Below, one piece after another: positions 22,683-33,615 of a stretch of DNA of 64,000 bases. The translations under genes and the position numbers were made by a program. Source of the stretch: Saururus chinensis (taxonomy: Eukaryota; Streptophyta; Magnoliopsida; Piperales; Saururaceae); assembly GCA_035235625.1 (NCBI GenBank), contig CP141145.1:2852001-2916000 (forward strand). The letters run 5' to 3'. The stretch's first letter is position 1; every line of letters begins with the position of its first letter. The notes beneath the pieces are model-generated. The model did no database searches and had not been told where the DNA came from. It saw only the letters and a program-made list of their open reading frames with translations.

Positions 22683-23779
22683 AAAACAGACCATCTTCTT
22701 CCTTTCGCAAATTCAAACCGATACACCATTGATAACACTTCAAATCCACATCTAACACCCTAATCATCATCAAAAGTCCTTCTTGACTTCTAGAATGTTA
22801 AACCATATCATAATAATACAAAACCCTAAGAAATCGGGATTCAATATTTCTATTTTCTAATCATGCCATTAACACACCAAATTAAGCAACTCCATTCGAA
22901 ATAAGCCAAAAATCAAGAGTTTTACCATAAATACACTGAATTTTCGAAGGTCCATTACCTTAGCACTTGATTAAGCTCGGATTGGAGGGTCACCCTTCTT
23001 GAAAACCTTAAAAACACATTGAGTTTGAATTAAACTCCATTAAAAATTGATTTACCAAAGAAATCCCTAATTAAAACTTAGATCTAGGGCTTGTCGATAA
23101 TAAAAATCGAATTTTGAAAGTTAGGATTTGTAGTAAAACACAAATTAGTAGTTTTTGATGTCCAAAAATGAATTGAAACAATGGGAAAATGGTAGATTTA
23201 GAAGAGATTAAGAAGGAAACTAGGGTTTAGTGCTTAATTAGAGTAGGCTTACCTTAAACAACTTCTAATTCTGGCCTAATTTGGGATTAGGCCTAACCTC
23301 CCTCCTCAGCCTATTCCCAAAATTGGAAATGGCTCAGGTTTGCCCTTTTATAGTAAAGGTTCGGGTATGTATGGGTAAGTTATGGGGTGTCAATAGGAAA
23401 AGTAAGCTAAAAATGGGTATTTTATAAATTTAAGCACTAATTAAGCCTAAGAAAATTCTAAATTTTTTTTGTATAACCTTAAGTAGACATCTAGGTTCAT
23501 TTGACCCAAAAACCGAAATTTTGACGGTGGGGCCCACAGGGTCCCGCCAAAACCTTAATTTTTGGAAAAATAGTAAAAATTTTGAAAAATCCCAAAAATT
23601 CACATTTATTTTAAAATTACTTAAAATTACTAATCTTAAAGTTTATTTTGATTAAAACCATCATAAATACTATTTACTTACGAAATTACCAATTAAATCA
23701 GAAAACGCGTTAATCTCACGATAACCAATAATTAAAGGAAATCAAAAACCGGTTTAGAGATGAGAGTCCTTACATATTC

Positions 23780-23889
23780 AGTGTTGCTGGAGACAGAGTG
23801 GAAGCGGCAGGAGGGCTGTCTGCTAGTGCATCAGCCTCCTTTGTGGGCTGTACTTCGGGAGTGACAACAACTTGTTTGCCTCGTGCCAT
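23780..23889 (-). pseudogene. Chromovirus gag, N-terminal part
   Basis: A - strand ATG at 23889 opens MARGKQVVVTPEVQPTKEA and runs to the solo LTR border at 23774, where it is interrupted. The continuation is at 20264 and lower. Position just inside the PBS and 5' LTR supports this as the gag start. Confidence 0.75.
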
Positions 23890-23905
23890 GGCAGGGATCG
23901 ATGAA

Positions 23906-23917
23906 GCTCCAATACCA
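23906..23917 (-). other. Primer-binding site, initiator-tRNA-Met type
   Basis: The - strand reads TGGTATTGGAGC one base inside the 5' LTR. Plant elements primed by initiator tRNA-Met carry TGGTATCAGAGC; ten of twelve bases agree. It fixes the LTR border and the element's orientation. Confidence 0.82.
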
Positions 23918-23918
23918 A

Positions 23919-24279
23919 TGATGTGCCCAGTGTAGGCACAATCGATATCAAGGAGATTCACGTAGGGAAAGAGGAGAAAAAAGGAAGAAAGGGGAGAAGT
24001 TCAGAATAATCTCCATTGCATAAACTGGAAACAAGGAAAGATATCGCCCATATAGGGGACAAACAGTCCCCTAGGGAGTCACACCAAGCCACATGCTGGT
24101 TGGCCCAGATCCCTAGGCAGACACGCCAGTTAGTGGGCTAGGCGAGTCCAGGGCCACTAACTAAACCAATAATAACTTATATAAGAATACCAAAGCAAAT
24201 ACTAAGCAATTACAAAAGGAAATAGTCCAATGCAAAGAAGTAAAGTAAAGTCTAAGAGTCTGGGTGATCGTGCATGACA
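23919..24279 (-). repeat. 5' LTR of the chromovirus
   Basis: 361 bases, direct repeat of 15360-15723, ending next to the AATTA target duplication in the CACTA host element. Confidence 0.9.
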
Positions 24280-24461
24280 AATTATTTGAAAAAACTATAA
24301 AAAAATTTTAAAAAAAGAGGTAGTAGCGCCGTATATCACTATGCGTCACTACTACCTCATAGTAGTAGCGGCGCATAGTCATATGCGTCACTACTACCCT
24401 TGGTAGCGACGCATAGGTACATGCGTTGCTACTATATGTTTTTTTAATTATAAAATTCAAT

Positions 24462-25165
24462 GAAAGAGAGTGAGGGGGAGGGAGGGAGGAGAGAGAGAGG
24501 GGAGGGAGGAGAGAGAGAGGAGATAGAGGGGGAGGGGAGTGAGAGACAGAGGAGGGTGGAGAGAGAGAGGAGAGGAGGGTGGAGAGAGAGAGAGAGAGAG
24601 GGAGGGAGGAGGGAGAGAGGCGATAGAGGGGGAGGGAGGAGAAAGAGGATAGAGGGGAGGGGGGAGTGAGAGACAGAGGAGGGAGGAGAGAGAGAGGAGA
24701 GGAGGGTGGAGAGAGAGAGAAGAGGGAAGAAAGAGAGAGGAGAGGAGGGTGGAGAGAGAGGAGAGAAAGGGAGGAGGGAGGAGAGAGAGAGGTGATAGAG
24801 GGGAGGGAGGAGAGAGAGAGGAAAGAGGAGAGAGAGAGGGTAGAGGGAGAGGAAGAGAGAGAGGAGAGGGAGAAAGGAGAGGGAGTGAGGAGAGAGGAGA
24901 GGGAGTGAGGAGAGAGGGGAGGGAGAGAGGGAGAGAGAGGAGAGAGGAGAGAGGGGAGAGAGTGAAGAGAGAATGAGTGAATAGTGTAGAAAGAGAGAGT
25001 AGGGGGAGTAGGGGGGGGGGGAGCCAGCAGTGGGAGGTAGCATGGGTGGGGGGGCAGTAGGGGGAGGGGGGCCCCTCTCCCCCAACTAGCTCCCCCCTCT
25101 CCCTCCTCTGATTTTGAGGATGGGGGCAGAGCTGGGGGTCTAGATTCTGACACCTCGCCATCCAC
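24462..25165. repeat. Polypurine block and G-rich tract of element B
   Basis: GGAGAGAGAGG-type repeats (24462-24985) lead into a G-run cluster (about 25003-25072) and then a C-rich strand switch (25073-25110). The - strand open frames across it (up to 285 codons) are Ser/Leu/Pro low complexity and not genes. Confidence 0.88.
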
Positions 25166-25734
25166 TAGCCTTTCCTCGGTGGGCCACTAGGTCCACCGGG
25201 GAATTTTTTTAAAATCATTATTAGAGACATTTAAAAAGAGTCATTATTTAATTATTATTTAAAAAATAACTATTAGCGACGTATAGAAAGCGTCGCTAAT
25301 AATGACTTATTAGCGACGCTTTACTATACCTCGCTAATAAGTTATTTTTTATTTTTTTTAAATTATTTTTCTATTAACGACGCATAAATGAGTGTCACTA
25401 ATAATGCCTTATTACCAACGTTTATACTATATGTCGCTAATAATTTATTTTTTTAATTTTTTTAAAAAATTATTTTTTTATTAGCGATGTATAGAAAGCG
25501 TCGCTAATAGCTTATCATTAGCAATGCTATTAAATATACGTCACTAATAAGTTATTATTAGTGACGCATATCTATATGTCGCTAATATGCTTTATTAGCA
25601 ATGCTTTTTGTTATACGTCGTGAATTGGTAATAGCGATGGCACTTTATCGACGTTTGTAGCGACGTTTAGTATATGTCTCTAATAGGCATTAGCGATGCA
25701 TAAATACATAGCTAATAGTCCTTTTTGTTTAGTG

Positions 25735-27566
25735 AATGCACCAACTTCTTTAGCTTCCATCCAAGCTATTTCTTCAAATGGGCCAGCCAAGATCCTGTCC
25801 TATGCACTCATTTAGACAACATGTGACCCACTTTTTGAGTTTCATTCCTATATAGAAAAGGAATGAAAATGCATTTTGTATATAAGCAAACAAAAACAAG
25901 ATTGGTTGAGGATCATCTAGATAAGTGAGTGTCCGGGAGCCCCCAAAGCACCAAGCCATTGAGTTCTCCGTTCCAATTTTTCCTCTCCTGTGCCCTTATC
26001 CATTTTTGCACTTGTTTTCTCTAATTATCTTCAAGAATTTAAAGTTCTTATTTGTGCTTACACAAAGCATTAATTTGTGTATGTTTCAAGCCCTTTCTCA
26101 GAGTGCAGCTCGGAAAGGTTTAGAGATTGTTGGTCATTGTATCATGGAGGGGATAGTGATGTTAGATCTATTGCAAAGATTAAACCTCTCTTTTAAGAGA
26201 GCAAGCTGTACCACCTCTCAACCTAGTAAATCTGAGCATAGTTAGTTGCTTTGCAGCTATTTGTGCACCAAGGAAGAACAAAATTTTCTTTATATTTTGA
26301 CTCTCCATCGAGGTGACATCTACACTTTATTTTACACAATTGTACCACTAAAATAGCTTGCAAACATAACATGGGAGGGAATACATGACTGTATATTTTC
26401 TAATTTTGTGTCCTTTCCAAACTTATAGGAAAGGTTAATATAGAGTACCCAACAACAAGAGAGTTTGAAAGATTAACAAAAGAAAAAGTATGCCCCAACT
26501 CCTCATTAATAAATCATAGCCAATCAAGATCATCATCCAGGAATAAAAAAGGCTTTACCATTAATGATACAGTTCTTGGTACATGATTTATTCTAGTGGT
26601 ACAATAGGAATAGCAAATGCTGGAACTCAAGAAAGAATTACCTAAACAATAAATTCATCAAGAAAATAAAACATTTAAAACTCGAACAAATCAGAAACAT
26701 TTGGATATAAATAAAGTGGATTTACCATCACACCAAACAACATAGAGTCAAAAACACCAAACAACATAGAGTCAAAAACACCAAACATAGCAAAACATAA
26801 GGTCCTTGTGTACACAGAAAAGTAAAAAATGTAAGATCTTTCACCTTCCTAGTAGCACTACATTCCAAGTGCAAATATAGCAAAATGACTATAAGAAATG
26901 AAAATCAAAGCAGAATCCAAAACAAAAAGGGGGGAAGAGAAAGAACATGCACCGTTGGTCTTTACGTGCCCAGAAGGAACAAGCCTCAACCCAACACATA
27001 GAATGTTGATCCGTCCAATTCCACGTCTCCCATCATCCCTAAACCTTCTGACCTGCGTGAAAAGGCGCCTTCAAGCCATTGTGTATCCCGACCAATGGGC
27101 TCGATTTTTCATCTGCCTTCAGCAAGAAGAGGGGAAATGGGGGCGAATGGAGACAGAATAGTGGGGGAAGAGTGAGGAAGAGGGAGGGTGGGGAAAAGGC
27201 AAGTGGAAACAGTGAGAGTGAAATTCGGGGGGGGGGGGGAATCAGGGGAAAAGTGAGGGCGTGGGGAGTATAGGACGGGATCTTCAGCCATCACGGATGA
27301 TGTATTATTAGCAATAGCTGATTCTAATGGATGTTGCAAATAAATTTTCTGCGGTGACCAAATATACTGCGTGTGTAGAAACTTGATCAATAGTGACTGC
27401 TACGTAGCCGTCACTATTGATCTCCCAAAACTGACAAGTAGAATAGAATTTGTTGTAAGAAATGACCAATCTTTTCTACCTTTGAGTAGCCTTAAACAAG
27501 TAATTTTGTTTTGTAGTTTACCACATTGCGTTATTTATCTATTTTGTTTTTATAAATCTACTTTGT
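25735..27566. other. Intergenic segment between element B and unit 2
   Basis: No gene is supported. It is mostly AT-rich. It holds a short tandem CAAACAACATAGAGTCAAAAACAC motif near 26745-26785, a purine/G-rich patch at 27120-27270 and a 38-bp palindrome (27385-27422). Open frames of 60-106 codons here resemble nothing I know. Confidence 0.5.
27385..27422. repeat. 38-bp near-perfect palindrome
   Basis: Arms GATCAATAGTGAC and GTCACTATTGATC are exact reverse complements around TGCTACGTAGCC, whose core GCTACGTAGC is itself palindromic. Only the single T/C pair next to the core fails. It resembles a subterminal hairpin of another DNA transposon family. Confidence 0.9.
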
Positions 27567-28319
27567 ACCTAAGTTAGCCAAATTCCTGCCCTCTTTGAAC
27601 TCCTTCTAATCTTGTCCTAACTCAAATCAGAATCTACCATATAATACTCCAAATCAAATGGAACCAATTTGTCAATCCTCAACTTGGTGCCAACATTGTC
27701 CGATGGGCCATCAGACTTGCTGATGCACACCTTGCCCAGGTGAGGTTTGCGAACATGCTTACCGTCTTACCTGACTGTATGTCTATTCAGTTCAAAAATA
27801 AAGTCTAAAAATTCTATTAAAAAAAAAAGAAGAAAAATTGAGTGTACTACAACCACTACAATAAAATTTCTCCACTAAGCAAGAGGAACTGGTTGAGCCT
27901 AATGTGTACTACATGATGGTTGGCTTTGTAACTTGATGAAAGGCACATGCTCACTTAATTGGCAGGACATCATGTTAGGAGTCCCTCGGATGCAAATTGG
28001 GGCTCCCGGACCTTTAGGTTGGCTATATGGCCTTTTGGACACGTTAGAAACGCAACATCCACAGCCTTTGTATTCATGATGCTGCCATGAGATCGATTGA
28101 CTTGTTCATTTGTTTTGGCTTTCACATGTCGCGCAACTGGATGCTTCCTTTAGGTTGGAGCAAATGCTGGGATTGAGAGGGAGACATCTAAAAAAACAAA
28201 AGAGGGGTCGGGCCACGGGTGTGCTGTCCAACTAATAAACTACACGAAAACCAGGCCTCTTTTTCTTATTTTACAATTCCCATGCGCTTCTTTGCACCCA
28301 AAGAAATTGAAACAGAAAT

Positions 28320-28520
28320 GAACTAACACGTGATGTGTAGAGCTTTGAGTGGGTGAATCCACGATATTTTCGAGTAACGCATCAAGGCTCAAGCTTCAAA
28401 CACACTGTAAGTAAACCTCCCAATAATGGAACTAACACGTGATGTGCAGTGGGTGAATCCGCGTTATTTTCGAGTAACGTATCAAGGTTCAAGCTTCAAC
28501 ACACTATAAATAAACCTCCC
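28320..28520 (+). promoter_or_regulatory. Promoter of PLR-like copy 2, with internal tandem duplication
   Basis: A segment of about 100 bases is present twice (about 28320-28420 and 28431-28520). Each copy has CACGTG (28327-28332 and 28436-28441), GTGGGTGAATCC, TATTTTCGAGTAACG and CAAGCTTCAA. Only the second keeps a good TATA box (TATAAATA, 28505-28512), 80 bases before the ATG; the first reads CTGTAAGTAA. Copy 1 of the gene has a single version. Doubling of the G-box could change expression; that is inference. Confidence 0.65.
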
Positions 28521-28584
28521 TTTCCCATATTCGGAAGCACAGCTTGTATTGTATGCCACTAGAGTTAGAGATAGAGATAGAGAG

Positions 28585-31500
28585 ATGGGAAAGAGCAGGA
28601 TACTTGTGGTGGGGGCAACTGGATACCTTGGGAGGAGGATAGTCAAGGCAAGTCTGGCGGAAGGTCATCCGACATTTGTCCTCCAAAGGCAAGAACTGGG
28701 GGTGGGAGAGATTGAGAAGGTACAAATGCTTCTATCTTTCAAGCAGCAAGGTGCGAAACTCGTCTACGGTTCGTTATTCGAGCACCAGAGCCTCGTCGAT
28801 GCTGTAAGACAAGTTGATGTGGTCGTATGTGCAATTGCCGGGGTGTCTTACGTTAGAAGCAACCATATCTTGCTACAGCTCAAGCTCATAGATGCCATCA
28901 AGGAAGCTGGCAATGTCAAGGTACAAGTCTTATGTAGGATGAGTGCAGCCCACATAGATAGTTTACTTATAGACGGGAATATGACATGCAAATGACAGGA
29001 ATATAGCATATAATTGATGGAACATTTTGTTTAGCAGACTTGGGATTTTATTTCTTAAGGGATTTGGGTACAAAGATCAAATATCTATAGGATTTATTCT
29101 AAACAAGTTGAGTTTCATCATGTTTAAGCTCACATGGACTTGAAATATGGAGTACATATAACTGCAATTGTTGTAGTGCCTAAGTAGAAAAGTTTGGCCC
29201 ATGCACTTGCAGAGATTCTTGCCATCAGAGTTTGGGACAAATCCTGCTAGGATGAGAAGCTGCATGGATGCTGGGAGGACCGACTTTGATGACAAAATGG
29301 TTGTGAGAAAAGCAATTGAGGATGCTGGAATCCCTTACACTTATGTCTCTGCCAACTGCTGCGCCGGATACTTTCTGGGCAACTTGTGTGAGCCCGGCCG
29401 AGTTACACCCTCAATGGAGAGTGTTTCGCTGCTTGGAAATGGCAATGTCAAAGGTATGCTTTGACAGATCCATGTACTAAGATGCGACCCGAGTCAATCT
29501 CGCGTCAGTTCCATCAACATCAAATCATGTTTAGGTTTTGAACGTAGCCCTATATGTAGGCTCTCTCTATCTAATATAAGGCGCAACAAATACGCATTGC
29601 ATAAAAATTCACTTATCCCCTCAAGTACAGTATTGGGAGAATTTTCATGAATATTATGTCTCCAATTAATGGTAAACTGTAAATCTTCCCTCACTATTTC
29701 TCATTTGCTTATGTATGTTTTGTAAAATTGTCAATTAAATTAGATTATGCACCTGTTAATTTCAATTCAATGCGTGTTCTAATGTCATATTAACATGTTA
29801 TGAGTATTTGTAACATATTATCTTGGAGAAAGTGATATGTGCCCAATATGGGCTGGTGATTCAAACTCGTCAGGCAACTCTTTTATTTTTACTATTCCTT
29901 TTTAAATTTTTATACCAGACTACAAAATTTCCTTTAATATATAATTCTCTCTTTCCCATATTAATTAGGGGTGTTCACGGAGGCCATTATCATGTTGTGT
30001 GTCCATGTCCTCATCCATATTTCAATAATGTAGATATGTTTTCTTGTCGGAGGAGACCCATTTTATTTGTCCTCGTCCTTTATCTTTGTTTGAATAACAT
30101 GTTTTTCTTATACTAGGAGACCTGTTTTCTCTATCCAACTAAAACCTAGTGTAATATTTTGTTGCATAGAACGTAGTGTAGGGTTATAGGCATCTTTGGT
30201 TAAATAAAAAATGTGTATAAAGGGGCACAAAATTACAAGTATATATGCCACAAAACCCTCAACTTGGATGGAACTCACTAGCTCATGTGGGACATCTTTC
30301 ATGATTAGATGTGGCCACCATGCATGAGAGAGAGAGGGGGAGAGAGTCAGATGGGAAAAAACCCTACTCTTAGATCACGACAATTTTAATGGGACAAAGG
30401 GAGTATGAATTATTTTCATTTAAAATCGACCAATCACATGCACCATAATACGGAATAGCCAAGACGCATAACAACTAAATACTAATGAATGTAAGTTGGT
30501 ATTTTATAAATGAGCTTACAACTTGTATATAGTCCGCTACCCTATCTTTGTTATCCTTCGTACCCCTTGCTTTCTATTCTTGTTCATGCATGGTTTCTCT
30601 TGGCCCAGGAGTTGAATACGTCATTCAATTAATTTTTTTCATATAGCAATATTTTTGGATGAGGATGACATTGGCACATACACCATCAAGACTGTAGATG
30701 ACCCACGGACCTTGAACAAGACGCTCTACCTTCGTCCCCCTAAGAACATCCTTTCCCAGAGGGAGGTTGTTAGCATATGGGAGAAGCTCATTGGAAAAAC
30801 GCTCACAAAGACAGAGATTTCAAGTGACGATTTTCTTACTATGATGAAAGGTAACATATACAATTTACTACCCATGATGACTTGTTTATTTGGAAACATC
30901 AGAAAGTTCAATTTCTTCCAACTTTCTAACGTTTTTAAAAGTAGGAGTTTGACATGCTCTAAGTCAAATTAATAGGGAAAATTTTATCATCAAATAGTTA
31001 TATTGCTATTTTTTAGTTAACAAGTCCTTAAGTCCCAATTAGAATGAGTAGGGTTTCATAATCAAGATCTTTGCTTCTTGAGAGAGGGTCTGGGCATCCC
31101 ACCAACATCTTGTTGGCTTATCTTGACCCTAACATGCACACAAATACTATTTACTCGTTACTACATCAATCATCTCCACGTAAAGATAGTGCTATCAGAT
31201 TCCAGCTGTTGGTACCGGGAGAACCAACATGGATGCTACTATTATCCAAATAAGAAATGATTAAGAAGACCTTTTAAATTCGTATACCATATATGACTAC
31301 TATGAGAGAGTGCTATCATAATCATATGCCTTATCTTCAACACATGAAATCTATATCATATTTAACTTTTATGAGAGTCAAAATGATGGTCCAACATCAT
31401 CATCTCATTCTATGCCTTTCCAATTATGTGGATTCACTTGGTCAAATGGTTGCACATGAAACATGTTTAGATATGGTTATCTTCCTTGACGAAGCTAGTA

Positions 31501-31817
31501 ACAATAAAAACTGGCTTGCTTAAATGGAAGCACGAGCAAATATCCCATATAAAGGTAGACCAAATTTTTTAACAATCAAATAGAGTGATTGAAATTGTCA
31601 AGGTACACCTATATTACTTTTGATGCTTTTATTTTTTTTCTTTTTTTTTGAAGGTCAAGATATTGGAACCCAGTCAGGGTTAGTACGTTACTATCATATT
31701 TTCTATGAGGGCTGTCTCGTAAATTTTGATATAGGAGAGAAGGGAGAAGAGGCATCTACGCTCTATCCTGAGATCAGTTACACTCATGCGGAGAGTTACC
31801 TCCAACGCTATCTTTAG
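28585..31817 (+). CDS. Pinoresinol-lariciresinol reductase-like protein, copy 2
   Basis: Four exons: 28585-28920, 29213-29453, 30647-30850 and 31654-31817. All introns are GT-AG, intron 1 is the same length (292) as in copy 1, and the frame has 314 codons plus TAG. It shows the same family landmarks: VVGATGYLGRRI for NADPH binding, FVLQR, RFLPSEFGTNPARM, DDKMVVRKAIEDAGIPYTYV with Lys140, DEDDIGTYTIKTVDDP, RTLNKTLYLRPP and YYHIFYEGC. It is nearer than copy 1 to the usual family sequence at several sites (GATGYLG, FDDKMVVRK, YLRPP), which suggests copy 1 is under weaker constraint. The predicted role is NADPH-dependent reduction of furofuran lignans. Other members of the isoflavone reductase-like group are alternatives, but the DDPRTLNKTLYLRPP block favours PLR. 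Confidence 0.9.
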
Positions 31818-33615
31818 TGTTATATTAACTATCTATTCCTGCAAAGGAGTATTTGGACCTTCATATGAAAGGGCTCCACTTTTTATTTGTTTCACAAAAA
31901 ATAAATTGATGATCTTTTGTTTTTCTTTAATATGTAGCTGAAGTTATCAGCTTAGCCATCTCATGAATGAGGCAAATGTTATCAAATGAAAATAAAAGTA
32001 TAAATAAAAGAAAAAATAATCATATACAAAGTCTTTCCGGGGTAATTTTGTGTAAATAATGTGGCATATCATAAAGTATGTTCTCTATTGCTTCTAGTTT
32101 AGAATGTAGAGATAGATGAAGTAATGTGTTAATTAATTGTGCATGGAGCTTGTTATTCATGTGCTATAAAGCTAGCTTATTACCAATAAAATGAAGAACA
32201 AGTCTCCATGCCCCAAGCATCCTCAAATCACATATCCAATTTTGAAAATTTCCGAAATGTACCCCAAGATCACTGAATATTTTTTTTAACTAAAGTACCA
32301 CCAATGTCATGACCAAGATGTAGATTGTCCCTCAAGCCGAGATTGAGACTAATATTACAAAAAGCAGTGTAGCCTGCTTGACGTTAATAATCAATTACTA
32401 ATAACTTAGTCTCAAATTAAATAGAACTATAGTTGTTAGTGCAAAAAATATATTAATTTCCAAATGGAACACCACGTGGCAAATTATTACAATCATCTCG
32501 AAGTTAATAATTGCCTACTAAATGTTTATACTACAACTACCCATGCCTCCCTATGATGGGAGTTTATTCGGTGTACTCTCAAAACTTCCACCATCAAACA
32601 TCAACACTCGAATGCATCTGTGTACAAAGTATATGCTCTGTCAAGTCCATGCAAAAGAAAAACCACCCATGAGCTTATGCCCTGTAAGATTAATCACATA
32701 AAGCAATTTAAAACTCATGTTTTAATAACATATATAAGTATAAATAAAACTAACAATGAAATAACCATGAAGCATTCTTCCTCGAAATCATATTGAAGTA
32801 AACTATATATCCGAAAGTTTAATCAAATAGACCAAATCTTCCATTTTATCAGTACAACCTTTCCTCTAGAGGCCGCCTCCTAGTCTACCCTTTGGATCCG
32901 GAAACAGTCCTAAAGACATTACATATCATTCATTCAAAAGTCCTCGAGAGCCCACTTATACTATTTCCATATAATTTTCATTGTGGCTTGTAAGTGCACT
33001 TAAAACTTACAAAATTTTCAATCTTGTTAGCCAACATGCATAACACACTCCTACCTTATAATATATTCAAATGGAAGAAAAACATATTAAAAATAATAAA
33101 ATATCTATAAAGTTAATGTGCACACTATTTTGGCTGTCTATGCTCTTAATCAATGAAAACCCTAGTTTCCCAATGATGATAGATTTCCAATTTTAGGAAA
33201 AATACTTCCCCATCTCATATGAACATAAGATATTGACAAGAGTCAAATTGGAGGTTTACAGACACATAACTAATTGTCGTTCCAAGATGACTTCAAAAAG
33301 TAATTAATTTGTATTTCTAAAATTGTTGTTAGTTCTAGAAAATCAGGCAAATCAAAATTGAAACAACATAACTCAATGACAAAGACTCCAAATCAAGAAA
33401 GAATTTTATGGTGGTAGATGATGCTCATAAGTTTATCCACAAGAAATTTGAGAGTAAATTATGCATTCTAACAAAAGAAGATACACTTAACCCAAAATCA
33501 CATATTTGTAAATTCCACCTTTGAGCCCTACAAAAAATATAATAAATCAAGGATAAAAGATAAAGAACCCCAAATTTTTGTTGTCAAACAAGATTACCCA
33601 AATAATTTATAGAAA
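31818..33615. other. 3' flank of copy 2 and unit-2-specific segment
   Basis: 31818-32250 matches the flank of copy 1, with CCAATAAAATGAAG at about 32180. 32251-33615 has no counterpart in unit 1. It is AT-rich without a supported gene and may be the inner part of the LTR that ends at 34808, since unit 1 has element A at the same place. Confidence 0.5.

Larger units (their letters stand above)
20270..23774 (-). mobile_element. 3.5-kb solo LTR inserted in chromovirus gag
   Basis: It starts TGTCATGCCCCGGC and ends GAGAGTCCTTACA, with a near-exact 5-bp target duplication CATTC (20265-20269) and TATTC (23775-23779). The two halves of gag resume on either side. The interior has no pol motifs, so this is a single long LTR left by recombination, from an element with unusually long LTRs. 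TGTCATGCCCC-type ends fit Gypsy elements. The + strand label of these ends could also be read in either orientation; I list - only by analogy with the other LTRs. Confidence 0.78.
15360..24279 (-). mobile_element. Ty3/Gypsy chromovirus, complete ends, decayed coding region
   Basis: LTRs at 15360-15723 and 23919-24279 (direct repeats, TG...CA) are bounded by an exact 5-bp target duplication AATTA (15355-15359 and 24280-24284). The - strand order is LTR, PBS, gag, protease, reverse transcriptase, RNase H, integrase, chromodomain, LTR, which is Gypsy order. A 3.5-kb solo LTR interrupts gag; without it the element would be about 5.4 kb. By eye the two LTRs differ at roughly 10-15% of sites, so the insertion is old. 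All coding segments have stops or frameshifts. Confidence 0.93.
14058..25734. mobile_element. Non-autonomous CACTA-type element B, carrying nested retroelements
   Basis: Left end TACTACAACAAAATG (first base C to T), right end CTTTTTGTTTAGTG. The 3-bp target duplication is AAT on both sides (14055-14057 and 25735-25737), the length expected for CACTA elements. Without the retroelement at 15360-24279 it is about 2.75 kb. It has hairpin arrays of TTAGCGACG type outside (14085-14500, 25210-25720), GTAGTAGCGACGCAT type inside (14995-15160, 24320-24435), polypurine blocks (14580-14690, 14800-14942, 15181-15340, 24462-24985) and a G-rich/C-rich block near 25000-25200. No transposase. Confidence 0.82.
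27567..32250 (+). repeat. Tandem duplication unit 2, gene-bearing block
   Basis: Direct counterpart of 206-5310. Differences are a 60-90 bp insertion at about 27715-27775, a duplicated promoter segment, loss or absence of about 580 bases in intron 2, and about 90 extra bases there at 29605-29690. Its left end (27567-27851) is the same LTR relic as in unit 1, ending GTGTACTACA. Confidence 0.85.

Noticed and set aside
24308..25165. Three overlapping - strand frames of 213-285 codons
   Set aside because: Same low-complexity GA/CT origin as above, within CACTA element B.
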